Below, in pieces: positions 24,329 through 32,772 of a DNA stretch of 64,000 nucleotides. The first letter of the stretch is position 1. Every line of letters begins with the position of its first letter. The translations under genes were made by a program, and so were the position numbers. The stretch is from Bacillus oleivorans (GTDB taxonomy: Bacteria; Bacillota; Bacilli; Bacillales; JC228), in assembly GCF_900207585.1 (NCBI RefSeq), contig NZ_OAOP01000009.1:1-64000 (forward strand), in the 5' to 3' direction. The notes below the pieces were generated by a model. It did not search any database and was not told the DNA's origin. It saw only the letters and a list, made by a program, of their open reading frames with translations.

Positions 24329-25174
24329 TTGTCAAATAGTAGGTATACATGGACGGAAGATAAAATTGCAAGATTTTATAAAGAAGGTCGAGGATCTGGT
24401 GAGCTTAGTAATTACCTTCCTTGGCTGACAATTCAAGATGTACCTAGTAAAGGCAGATCGCATCGCCCAAAGGGTTGGAAAACTAAAAGAAAGCATCAAT
24501 TACTTTCTGATCTAGAACTTTCCTACTTTTATTATTTGGAATGGAGCAATAAAGTTGTAGATATAAGAGAGCAATTCCCACTTAATCGAGAGGAGACTCT
24601 TAAGATTGCCGCAGAAAAAAATATCCCTCACCCTTTTGAGAGCAGCACTCAAACCCCTATAGTTATGACCACTGATTTTTTGGTAACTAGTCGAGTAGAA
24701 AATAAAATATGCTATTTAGCCCGGTCAATAAAACCTAGCGAAGAACTTGAAGACCCAAGAGTAATGGAAAAACTTGAAATTGAAAGGCAGTATTGGGAGG
24801 ATAAGGGAGTAGAATGGATTGTTATAGACGAAAAAATATTGTCTAAACAGTTTTTTAAAAATCTTAAATACATTCATGAATATTATGATCTCGTAAATCA
24901 TGAAGAAGAGGAAATGAGTTTACAATTTCTTGAATATCTAAATTCCCAAATTCATAAGCATACGGAAAAGAAATTAATAAGTTGTTGTAATGAATTCGAC
25001 TCACTTTACAACTTAGATGATGGTTCCAGTATTTATTTTATTCGGCATCTATATGCACGAAAGTATCTCTTAAGCAACGATATGGAAAAAGCTATTCAAC
25101 CTCACAAGATTTCATTAAATGAAATATCTATACAAGGAGGTATCGATAGAAGTTATGGAAGTTCTATCAGTTAA
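24329..25174 (+). CDS. tnsA: TnsA transposase endonuclease subunit
   Basis: TnsA cuts the 5' ends of the transposon, allowing cut-and-paste movement together with TnsB. From TTG 24329 (GGTGAG about 6 bases upstream) the protein is 281 residues, close to Tn7 TnsA (273). It aligns by eye along its length: KEGRGSGELSNYLPWLT and LLSDLELSYF. The catalytic triad of the restriction-enzyme-like domain is intact: E63, D116 (TTDFLV) and K135 (SIKP), against E63, D114 and K132 in Tn7. Alternative upstream starts exist at 24314-24320. It overlaps tnsB by 20 bp. An active TnsA argues that the element moves without replication. Confidence 0.92.
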   Translation: MSNSRYTWTEDKIARFYKEGRGSGELSNYLPWLTIQDVPSKGRSHRPKGWKTKRKHQLLSDLELSYFYYLEWSNKVVDIREQFPLNREETLKIAAEKNIPHPFESSTQTPIVMTTDFLVTSRVENKICYLARSIKPSEELEDPRVMEKLEIERQYWEDKGVEWIVIDEKILSKQFFKNLKYIHEYYDLVNHEEEEMSLQFLEYLNSQIHKHTEKKLISCCNEFDSLYNLDDGSSIYFIRHLYARKYLLSNDMEKAIQPHKISLNEISIQGGIDRSYGSSIS

Positions 25175-27278
25175 TGAGCTTATTGTAGATCTTGATGCAG
25201 AAAAAACATATCGGATTTTATGGATTGATTCTGGCTATGTTATCGCATATATTATTGACATCAATTTAGAAAAAGCAGTCCCATTTATCATTAAAATTAA
25301 GGATGTACAAGAAAAAATAAAAAATGGTGAATATATAGTCCAGATTGATAAGGGATTCTTCTTTAATAGAACCCCAACAAAAAAAGACATTAATCACAGG
25401 GATAGAACCTGGCTTTATATTAAGGAACTAGTAAATGCAAAGCCTTCAATTTTTGATGCAAAAAAGAGAAAAATCCTTATTATGGAGGCTATGACCAAAC
25501 ATAACATTGGTTCACACCACACTTTTTATAAAAATTTGAGGAAATATTGGCAAAGAGGTATGGTTAAAGATTGCCTTTTTCCTGATTACTCATTAACAGA
25601 AGTGGCAATTAATTATAAGAAAAAAACCGGGAGACCCAAAAAGAACGGAAAAAAAGGTATTGTAATTACTGAAGAGATCAAAAATCAATTTGAAAAATCA
25701 GTAAAAAAATATTATTTAAGTCAGAAAAAGCCTTCTTTAAGGTACGCATTTAAAAGAATGTTGGCTGATTATTATATTAAATTAAGATACTTTGATGAGG
25801 ATGGTAATGAAAAACTTGTACTAAAGCCCGAAGAAGAGAGACCAACCTTTCGACAATTTGAATATTGGTTTAAAAAGGAATTTGATAGCGATGAAGTTAC
25901 TATTGGGCGAATAGGTAAAAATAAATTTGAACAAAATTTTAGAGCAATTACAGGTTCCTCTACAGCAGAAACGGAAGGTCCCGGTGATCTTTATCAAATA
26001 GATGCTACCCCTAGTAATATATATTTAGTAAACCGGTTTAATCCAAACTGGATTGTTGGTAGACCAACAACCTATTTTGTTGTTGATGTTTCTACTCACC
26101 TAATCACGGGACTCTATGTGGGATTAGAAAATGCATCTTGGAAAGCCATGATGAATGGACTGGTCAACTCTTGCTCGGATAAGGTGGAATACTGCAAACA
26201 GTTCGGAATCAGTATAACTCCTGAAATGTGGCCATCAAAACATTTACCAAGTAATATAATTGGTGATAGAGGTGAGTTAGCTAGCCACGGTGTTGATCAT
26301 TTAATTGAAGGTTTAGGTCCACATATTAGTAATACCCCGCCTTATCGGCCAGACTGGAAAGGTATTGTTGAAAAGCTATTCGATACTTCACAGGAAAAAA
26401 TAAAGCCGTTTTTACCAGGTTATGTCCACGAAGACCACGGTGAAAGAGGAGCCAATGATTACCGATTAGAAGCAAGCCTTACTATCGAAGATTATACGAA
26501 GGTTTTAATTCGATTTATCCTGTTTTATAACAATAATTTTTATATGGATGATTATGTTAGAAGCGAAGAACAAATTAAGGATAATGTTCAACCTATCCCG
26601 ATAAAACTATGGGAATGGGGAGTTAAAAATGCTGCTGGTAAATTACATAAACATGGTATTGATAAAGTAAAATTCTATTTATTACCTAGAGATACTGCCA
26701 CTGTGACTGAAAAAGGAATCAGATATAAAAAAATGCTTTATACAACTCAAAAAGCCATACAAGATGGGTGGTTTTCAAGGGCAAGACAAAAAGGAACTTG
26801 GAAAGTGGCATTTTCTTACGATCCAAGGAACATGGATACAATTTACTTACACACTCAAGATGAAAACCTGTTTGTTACTTGTACTCTTCTCGAACATCAT
26901 AGTGGATATAACAACAAAACTATAGAAGAAATTGAGCAACTTATAGAGTTTGAGAAAGATGACTATAGAGAATTTGAACATACACAATTAGAAAATGAAC
27001 TTAACTTTTATTCTAGCATTGAAAGCATCGTAAAAGATGCTAATAAGATTAAAAAGGAGAAATTGGATAAATCATTAACTAAATCTGCAAGGACAAAAAA
27101 TATTAAAGAATACAGAAGAAAAGAACAATTAGAACGTCGGGATGAAGAGGCCATTAAACTGGATATCAATGAAGAATTTAATGTTATTCCGGATTCCGAA
27201 ACCGAGATCCAAAATGAAAATAGCACGCTAAAAGTTCCAATAAAACAATTATTTGCTAACAGAGGGCGGAAAAAGTAA
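25155..27278 (+). CDS. tnsB: TnsB DDE transposase
   Basis: TnsB binds the terminal repeats and joins transposon 3' ends to the target. 707 residues from ATG 25155 (AAGGAGG about 14 bases upstream), like Tn7 TnsB (702). The rve/RNase H core has the DDE triad at D283 (YQIDATPSN), D371 (IIGDRGELAS) and E406 (GIVEKLFDTS). The second-to-third spacing of 35 is the same as in Tn7. The basic N-terminal region (KKKTGRPKKNGKKG) suits DNA binding. It overlaps tnsA, and its stop overlaps the tnsC start (TAATG). Likely partners are the 20-bp repeats at both element ends. Confidence 0.94.
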   Translation: MEVLSVNELIVDLDAEKTYRILWIDSGYVIAYIIDINLEKAVPFIIKIKDVQEKIKNGEYIVQIDKGFFFNRTPTKKDINHRDRTWLYIKELVNAKPSIFDAKKRKILIMEAMTKHNIGSHHTFYKNLRKYWQRGMVKDCLFPDYSLTEVAINYKKKTGRPKKNGKKGIVITEEIKNQFEKSVKKYYLSQKKPSLRYAFKRMLADYYIKLRYFDEDGNEKLVLKPEEERPTFRQFEYWFKKEFDSDEVTIGRIGKNKFEQNFRAITGSSTAETEGPGDLYQIDATPSNIYLVNRFNPNWIVGRPTTYFVVDVSTHLITGLYVGLENASWKAMMNGLVNSCSDKVEYCKQFGISITPEMWPSKHLPSNIIGDRGELASHGVDHLIEGLGPHISNTPPYRPDWKGIVEKLFDTSQEKIKPFLPGYVHEDHGERGANDYRLEASLTIEDYTKVLIRFILFYNNNFYMDDYVRSEEQIKDNVQPIPIKLWEWGVKNAAGKLHKHGIDKVKFYLLPRDTATVTEKGIRYKKMLYTTQKAIQDGWFSRARQKGTWKVAFSYDPRNMDTIYLHTQDENLFVTCTLLEHHSGYNNKTIEEIEQLIEFEKDDYREFEHTQLENELNFYSSIESIVKDANKIKKEKLDKSLTKSARTKNIKEYRRKEQLERRDEEAIKLDINEEFNVIPDSETEIQNENSTLKVPIKQLFANRGRKK

Positions 27279-28915
27279 TGGATAAGCTAATTCAATTGGA
27301 CAATGGAGAATATGCCTTTATTGCTCATTATAAACCGCAAGAAGTTGCTGATTATCAGGGAAATCCTTTGATAGAGGCACTTCCTCCTATTCTGTCAATA
27401 GAAGATGCATTCGAACAACTTAGTTTTCTTCCTGAATATAATGAAAAAGAGACAAACTTATCTGCACACCATCGATATCATTCACTTCTTCGCTTAACTA
27501 GATTTTATCAGCCTCTTGAAAAAACACTTGAATTAGAAGCTAGGTTTTCAAGATTAATCAGAGGTGGCTACATTTATCGAAATCCCAAAGATAAATCACA
27601 TGCCGAAACACTTATTGAACTACATAAAAGACTAGAAAATAATGAACCACTAGGCCTTTCGCCTAATATAAGTAAAACAGCCTCTAGTTTATCGATTATA
27701 GGTTTTTCTGGAATGGGAAAGACATCTTCCGTAGAACGAGTCTTGTCACTCTATCCAAAAGCAATTGTTCATCAGTATCCCTTAAATATAGTTCAAATAC
27801 CTTGGCTTAAACTAAACTGTCCGAATGATGGGTCTCCTAAGACGCTATGCTTGGATTTTTTTACGAAAATAGATGATGTATTAGGAACCACCTACTTTAA
27901 GCAGTTTGGTAAAAAAGGTGACTCATTGAGTTTCCTGATAATTCGTGTAGGCCAATTAGCAAGAGCACATTGTTTGGGAGTATTAATTATTGATGAAATT
28001 CAACATCTTTTAACTGCTAAGGATGAAGTCTCAAATAGTATGATGAATTTTTTAGTCACTTTAGTAAATGAAATTGGCATTCCAATTATGCTTATAGGGA
28101 CTACAAAAGCTAAAGAATTACTTCAAATCAATTTTAGACAAGCTAGAAGAGCTGGTGGGCATGGAGAGTTAATTTGGGAACAAATGAAGAATGACGATAA
28201 TTGGGAAGTATTAATAACTAGTATGTGGCAATATCAATGGACTAAAGAAAAAGTTAAACTAACAGATACATGGAGAAATGTAATTTATGAAGAAAGTCAA
28301 GGTATTGTTGATATTGCTGTAAAACTATTTTTATTAGCACAATCATATGCAATAGAGTCTGGACAAGAAAAAATTTCTCCTAACATGATAATTAAAGTAA
28401 AAAAGAAATATTTGAGAATGGTACAAGACATGCTTGAGGCGCTAAAAAGAGGTATTCCGGAAGAGATAGCTAAGTATGATGATATAACCCCATTTGATAT
28501 AGAAGATTTTATTCAAAATAAAAAGCCTGTAATTAATATGAGAGATAGAATACTTCAGCAGAAAGAAAAGTTAGCAGGAACTAGACAACAGAAAGAATTG
28601 TCTATACTCGAGAAAGTGATTTTAACTCTTATAAATCTAGATGTTAATGAAAAATTAGCAGAAAGTACTGCAAAGAGGGTTATCAATGAAAATAAAAACA
28701 TAGGAAAGCAAGAAGCAGTTCAAAAAGCATTAACAATTATTAATCAAATAAACGATTCAAAAAAGGCAAAAGAAATAAATTCAAATAGTAAAAGGAAGAT
28801 GAATATTATCTTTAAAATAGTTGATAATGGTAGAAAAGAAAGGAAGGCTGCGCATGATTCCCTATTAGAAAAAGGGTTAATCATTGCACCTTTTTCTGAC
28901 AATAAGCTATTTTAA
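27278..28915 (+). CDS. tnsC: TnsC AAA+ regulator of transposition
   Basis: ATP-dependent adaptor linking the target-site protein (TnsD/TniQ) to the TnsAB transposase and mediating target immunity. 545 residues, similar to Tn7 TnsC (555). Walker A GFSGMGKTS lies at residues 142-150, Walker B VLIIDEIQHLL near 234 and sensor-1 MLIGTTKAKELL near 270. The long basic C-terminal tail is where Tn7 TnsC contacts TnsA/B. Start overlaps the tnsB stop; the first tniQ gene follows after 11 bp. The operon is tightly packed and so co-translated. Confidence 0.92.
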   Translation: MDKLIQLDNGEYAFIAHYKPQEVADYQGNPLIEALPPILSIEDAFEQLSFLPEYNEKETNLSAHHRYHSLLRLTRFYQPLEKTLELEARFSRLIRGGYIYRNPKDKSHAETLIELHKRLENNEPLGLSPNISKTASSLSIIGFSGMGKTSSVERVLSLYPKAIVHQYPLNIVQIPWLKLNCPNDGSPKTLCLDFFTKIDDVLGTTYFKQFGKKGDSLSFLIIRVGQLARAHCLGVLIIDEIQHLLTAKDEVSNSMMNFLVTLVNEIGIPIMLIGTTKAKELLQINFRQARRAGGHGELIWEQMKNDDNWEVLITSMWQYQWTKEKVKLTDTWRNVIYEESQGIVDIAVKLFLLAQSYAIESGQEKISPNMIIKVKKKYLRMVQDMLEALKRGIPEEIAKYDDITPFDIEDFIQNKKPVINMRDRILQQKEKLAGTRQQKELSILEKVILTLINLDVNEKLAESTAKRVINENKNIGKQEAVQKALTIINQINDSKKAKEINSNSKRKMNIIFKIVDNGRKERKAAHDSLLEKGLIIAPFSDNKLF

Positions 28916-28926
28916 GGATGGTTTTC

Positions 28927-30663
28927 ATGTTGGGATGGTTTCCGAAAATTTATGATGGCGAATTATTATATAGTATTCTTGCACGTTATTATAAGCAAAG
29001 TCCTCATATGAGCGTTAGAGAGACTTTATCGGAACTGTTTGGTGATACTAGAACCTTATTATCTACTGATTTTCCTTCAAACCTTGAATTTTTAGAAAAA
29101 CAACTTAGGTTATTTGGTATTAGTTACTTAGAGATACTTTATAAGTACACCCCTTTTCATTACTTTACTAGCTTTATTGAACAATCTCAAAAAGAAAAAA
29201 TCATCAGGGAAATAAAGACATCCTATAGAAAGAATGTACATATGCTAATCGGTTCGGTTGCAAGTACAGTAAAGGAATTAAAATACTTTAGATTTTGTCC
29301 TACTTGCCTAGAAGAAGATTTTAGAAACAATGGTGAATCTTATTGGAGGATATCTCACCAGCTTCCTAGTGTTTTAATTTGCCCAATACATAAGACTCAT
29401 TTGTTTTATAGTGCGTTATTATTCAGAAGTAAAAATATGGAGTTAATAACTCCCTCTTCATACAACTGTGTTTCCTCCCCTCGTAATAGATGTATTAGAG
29501 AAAACTTAACTCTAAGAAAAATTGAACTTCTATATAGTATAGCATTAGAAAGTACAAACCTTCTTTCCAATAACATTAGTATTAGTTCCGCGGATATTTC
29601 AAATTTTTACAAAATATTACTCGAAGCCAAAGGTTATACTTCACTAAGTGGAAGAGTTAAACAATATGAATTATATACTGATTTTATGTCATTCTATGGA
29701 AAAGAAATTCTTGAGATTCTACAATCAGTCCCCTCTTCCGAAGAAGGTTCCTGCTGGTTAAGAGCTATTACGCGAAAACAAAGAAAATCTTTTCATCCAA
29801 TCAGACATATACTTTTATTAAAATTTTTAGGTGAAAAAGTTTGTAGAATAGAGGCTATGGATTATTCGAGTCCATTTGGTAAGGGTCCATTCCCTTGTCT
29901 TAACCCTGCAGCTGATCACTATAAACAATTAGTAGTCACAGATTTATTGGTAAAGAGGTGTTCGGATACAGGTAAGCCAATCGGTGTCTTTACATGTTCA
30001 TGTGAATTTCAATATACCCGACTGGGACCTGACCGTACAAATGAAGATAAATTTACCTATAGGTTTGTTAGAGACTATGGTAGGTTGTGGAAAATAAGGG
30101 TAATAGAGTATATTGAAGAGAAAAAGTACAGTTATAGGAAAACAGCGCAACTTTTAAAAGTTGATGTTGGAACTGTTGTAAAATATTATAAACAACAAAC
30201 ACAAGGTGTTATTAAAAGGCATTCCACACTAACAAATAACATGTTACTTGAGTATCGGAATACCTGGATTACAACAAAACACGCGAATCCAACATATACA
30301 AAAACAGAACTCCGAAAACTAATTCCTAATGTCTATACATGGTTATATAGAAATGATAGAGAATGGTTAGACAAGAATTCTCCATCCATTAAGAAAACAC
30401 ATGTTAATAAAAGGGTGGATTGGGATAAAAGAGATGAGGAAATTTTGAACCTCCTTAAGGATTTTATGGACAATTTAGATGATTCTTCCAAACCAATTCG
30501 AGTTACAAAAAGGTATTTGGCGGTTTCAATTAATAAACTTAGTTTGATTGAAAATCAAATCAATAAACTACCACTTACCAAATTATTTATTGAGTCGATT
30601 GTTGAATCTTCTTTAGAATACAAAGTTAGACTTGAAACATGGAAGAAACAATTTAATTTTTAG
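28927..30663 (+). CDS. TniQ/TnsD-family target selector 1
   Basis: 578 residues from ATG 28927 (AAGGATGG upstream). The N-terminal TniQ domain begins WFPKIYDGELLYSILARYY and holds a zinc-finger pattern CPTCLEEDF...RISHQLPSVLICPIHKTHL near 120-160. The C-terminal part has repeated helix-turn-helix-like stretches (YRKTAQLLKVDVGTVVKYYK) and a TnsD-like WLYRNDREWL. In Tn7 TnsD binds the glmS 3' end and recruits TnsC. Either this protein or its neighbour must recognise glmS here. Homologous in architecture to the next gene but clearly divergent in sequence. Confidence 0.88.
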   Translation: MLGWFPKIYDGELLYSILARYYKQSPHMSVRETLSELFGDTRTLLSTDFPSNLEFLEKQLRLFGISYLEILYKYTPFHYFTSFIEQSQKEKIIREIKTSYRKNVHMLIGSVASTVKELKYFRFCPTCLEEDFRNNGESYWRISHQLPSVLICPIHKTHLFYSALLFRSKNMELITPSSYNCVSSPRNRCIRENLTLRKIELLYSIALESTNLLSNNISISSADISNFYKILLEAKGYTSLSGRVKQYELYTDFMSFYGKEILEILQSVPSSEEGSCWLRAITRKQRKSFHPIRHILLLKFLGEKVCRIEAMDYSSPFGKGPFPCLNPAADHYKQLVVTDLLVKRCSDTGKPIGVFTCSCEFQYTRLGPDRTNEDKFTYRFVRDYGRLWKIRVIEYIEEKKYSYRKTAQLLKVDVGTVVKYYKQQTQGVIKRHSTLTNNMLLEYRNTWITTKHANPTYTKTELRKLIPNVYTWLYRNDREWLDKNSPSIKKTHVNKRVDWDKRDEEILNLLKDFMDNLDDSSKPIRVTKRYLAVSINKLSLIENQINKLPLTKLFIESIVESSLEYKVRLETWKKQFNF

Positions 30664-30673
30664 TGGTGATTTT

Positions 30674-32335
30674 ATGTTTACTTATTTTCCGGTTATATAT
30701 AAGGATGAACTATGGCATAGTATTTTAGCGCGGTTTCACGCAAGGAGCTTAAATCTGAAGGAGAGTAAGACGCTTGAAGAAATAGGTATATCAGGGCGCA
30801 CTAAACTAAATCCTTTTTTACCTAAAAATATGAGAAGTTTCATTAAAAAGCTAAAATATTTTGGTATTTCAAATGAAGAAAAATTTTTAAGGTCTCACAC
30901 ATTATTTGGTTATTACATTAATTTTTTATCTCATCATGATAGAGGTTGGCTATATAGTTATATGATTGATGGAAAAAGCTATTTAGGAACGAGACAAAGT
31001 CAACAATATATACTATCGAATTTGTATTACCTGAAATATTGTCCCAAGTGTTTAGAGTTAGACCTTAAGGAGCTAAGTGATACTTATCTGAGAGTGTCTC
31101 ACCAGTATCCCACTGTTGTAATTTGTCCAACTCACAAATGTAGTTTAGAGAATAGTCATATATCAAAAGATGCTCCAAGTTTAAAGCTTCACTTATCTAT
31201 TACAAATATAAGAAAATTATCGACGAAAACTCTTTTTCATGCTGATAATTTTGCTCAGCAAAGCTTGTACCTGAGCAATAATGATTTAAAACTCGATGAA
31301 AAAACCCGATCCATAACTTTTTATCTCCTATTTATAGAAAAAGGCTTTGTAACAGAATCAGGAAAAGTGGATGTTAGGAAATTAGAAAAGGATATAATAA
31401 GTTTTTTTGGAATTGAATTTTTAGGTTTGATAAATTTTAACTTTGAAATTTTTGAAATAATACATAATTCACCACTAAACTTCCACTATGATTTAACCTC
31501 AGTAGAAATTTTTGTATTTATTAACTTTTTATCAAGATCTTTATGTGACTTCATAAATAATAAGTTTAGACTTCCTACAGGGGAACTGGCCCCTTTCGAA
31601 TGTCTAAATCCTTTTTGCATGCATTATAAAAAGCATGTTATTAATAATATTCAATTGTTTAAACAGGATACCTATAAAGAGGTTGTATTCGAGTTTACGT
31701 GCGATAAATGTAACGTTAGATACGAGAAATTATTCCGAACAAAGGGTTGGCAATTTGTTAGGACTAGAAAGTTTTATAATGAAGAATGGGAGTCTTATAT
31801 TTTCAAATGCATCTACGAGAAATCTTATGACATTAGTAGAATTTCAAACAAAGTCAATATAAATTCTGTAAAAGTTGAAGAGATATTATTGAAGAGAAAT
31901 AAATATGTAACTATAGATGAGTCAATTACTAATAATAAGAGAAATGAATGGATTAGGTTGGTTGAAAGAAATAAGGAGAAGTCCATTATTGAGTTAAAAC
32001 TAATGGATTTACCCTTATATGCATATTTAAAAAGTAATGATAGTGCTTGGTTCAAATCCCAATTAAATAATCTTTCCCAAAAAGTAAATAATAGCAATAC
32101 GGATTTACTAAGAAAAAGAGACAAGCAAGTACTTATTTACATGAAAGAAATTGTTAAGGAAGGTATAATCCGACGGAAAAAAAATGTATATTACTGGTTG
32201 TCTAATGCAGTAAGTAACTTAGGGTTGCATGAAGAGTTACCATATTTAGAAAATACCAATAAATATATTGATAAACATCGAGTATTCTTAGAAGAAGTAT
32301 ATAGGAAAGAACGAAGTATGGTAAGTTATCATTAA
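30674..32335 (+). CDS. TniQ/TnsD-family target selector 2
   Basis: 553 residues from ATG 30674. A second TniQ-type protein: FPVIYKDELWHSILARFH at the N-terminus, zinc-finger pattern CPKCLELDL...RVSHQYPTVVICPTHKCSL, a further CLNPFCMHYKKH...CDKCNVRYEKLF cluster and TnsD-like LYAYLKSNDSAWF near the C-terminus. It occupies the position of tnsE in Tn7 but is not TnsE-like. Its stop codon abuts the innermost TnsB site of the far transposon end. A second selector suggests a second targeting pathway, or that the two act together at attTn7. That is inference. Confidence 0.86.
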   Translation: MFTYFPVIYKDELWHSILARFHARSLNLKESKTLEEIGISGRTKLNPFLPKNMRSFIKKLKYFGISNEEKFLRSHTLFGYYINFLSHHDRGWLYSYMIDGKSYLGTRQSQQYILSNLYYLKYCPKCLELDLKELSDTYLRVSHQYPTVVICPTHKCSLENSHISKDAPSLKLHLSITNIRKLSTKTLFHADNFAQQSLYLSNNDLKLDEKTRSITFYLLFIEKGFVTESGKVDVRKLEKDIISFFGIEFLGLINFNFEIFEIIHNSPLNFHYDLTSVEIFVFINFLSRSLCDFINNKFRLPTGELAPFECLNPFCMHYKKHVINNIQLFKQDTYKEVVFEFTCDKCNVRYEKLFRTKGWQFVRTRKFYNEEWESYIFKCIYEKSYDISRISNKVNINSVKVEEILLKRNKYVTIDESITNNKRNEWIRLVERNKEKSIIELKLMDLPLYAYLKSNDSAWFKSQLNNLSQKVNNSNTDLLRKRDKQVLIYMKEIVKEGIIRRKKNVYYWLSNAVSNLGLHEELPYLENTNKYIDKHRVFLEEVYRKERSMVSYH

Positions 32336-32476
32336 TTAGGGCACATTGAGTTGTAGGCAAAATAAACAGTAATGAAAAAACTAAGGCACGGTTGAGTTGA
32401 TTGTATCTTGCATTTTACTAACGTAAGAATCAGTATTTGAAGATAATTTAGGGTATGATTGAGTTTGTTCTTCACA
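32336..32476 (-). repeat. glmS-distal transposon end with three spaced TnsB-type sites
   Basis: Copies of the repeat, inverted relative to the other end, start at 32336 (TTAGGGCAC.ATTGAGTTGT), 32381 (CTAAGGCACGGTTGAGTTG) and 32448 (TTAGGGTATGATTGAGTTTG). The last is followed by the tip TTCTTCACA ending at 32476. Wide spacing contrasts with the packed sites at the glmS side, as in the left and right ends of Tn7. Confidence 0.88.
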
Positions 32477-32481
32477 CCTGT
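32477..32481 (+). repeat. Right copy of the 5-bp target duplication (CCTGT)
   Basis: Identical to 10167-10171. Immediately follows the ACA tip of the transposon. Confidence 0.88.
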
Positions 32482-32553
32482 TGTGATTTTAAATAAATTT
32501 TTTCAAACATTAGATGTCACAAATTTAGATGTAATATGTCACAAAAAATAGAG

Positions 32554-32590
32554 AACAGTATTGGCAAATCCTTGCTAATACTGTTTTTTT
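32554..32590 (+). terminator. Displaced terminator, probably the original glmS terminator
   Basis: Stem AACAGTATTGGCAA/TTGCTAATACTGTT (one G-U pair) with loop ATCC and a run of T. It lies about 75 bp outside the transposon. No gene now reads into it except the transposon genes. Without the 22-kb insertion it would sit about 100 bp after the glmS stop. Confidence 0.85.
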
Positions 32591-32712
32591 GTTTAAATAA
32601 ACTTTAGCCCTATATACATATTATTTCACCTGACCTCATCGTTCCGGAGATTCGCTCTCCCGCTGTATTCAGTTTCACTGCCCAAATTGTGCCGATTCAT
32701 TTTCTAGATTAT

Positions 32713-32739
32713 TGTCACACTCTGCATCCTATGTCCGTC
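32713..32739 (+). promoter_or_regulatory. ECF41-type promoter
   Basis: TGTCACA (32713-32719), a 16-bp spacer and CGTC (32736-32739) match the published ECF41 consensus TGTCACA-N16-CGTC. It stands 34 bp before the oxidoreductase gene whose operon encodes an ECF41 sigma factor, implying autoregulation. The remaining 32482-32772 sequence holds only the displaced terminator. Confidence 0.85.
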
Positions 32740-32772
32740 ATACTTGTAAATAACCGAAAGGGATGAGTCTAA

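Larger units (their letters stand above)
10172..32476 (+). mobile_element. Complete Tn7-like transposon at attTn7 (22,305 bp)
   Basis: Delimited by TGT at 10172 and ACA at 32474-32476, with 29-bp imperfect terminal inverted repeats. Both have a 9-bp tip followed by a 20-bp block ending CCCTAA in the inward direction. A perfect 5-bp duplication CCTGT flanks the element. Internal TnsB-type repeats number four at the glmS side and three at the far side, in opposite orientation. Transposition genes tnsA, tnsB, tnsC and two tniQ/tnsD genes occupy the distal third. The glmS-proximal two thirds is cargo rich in nucleases and helicases. Tn7 also makes 5-bp duplications and has a 4-site/3-site asymmetry with the 4-site end next to glmS. 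Here, unlike Tn7, the tns genes sit at the opposite, 3-site end and run outward. Confidence 0.93.

Noticed and set aside
24329-32335. CRISPR-associated transposon (CAST)
   Set aside because: TniQ proteins are present, but no Cas gene, repeat-spacer array or guide RNA was found in the element.
30674-32335. Second tniQ gene considered as tnsE
   Set aside because: Its N-terminus and zinc-finger pattern are of the TniQ/TnsD type.
32515-32543. Two TGTCACA copies just outside the transposon considered as extra ECF41 promoters
   Set aside because: Neither is followed at 16 bp by CGTC.
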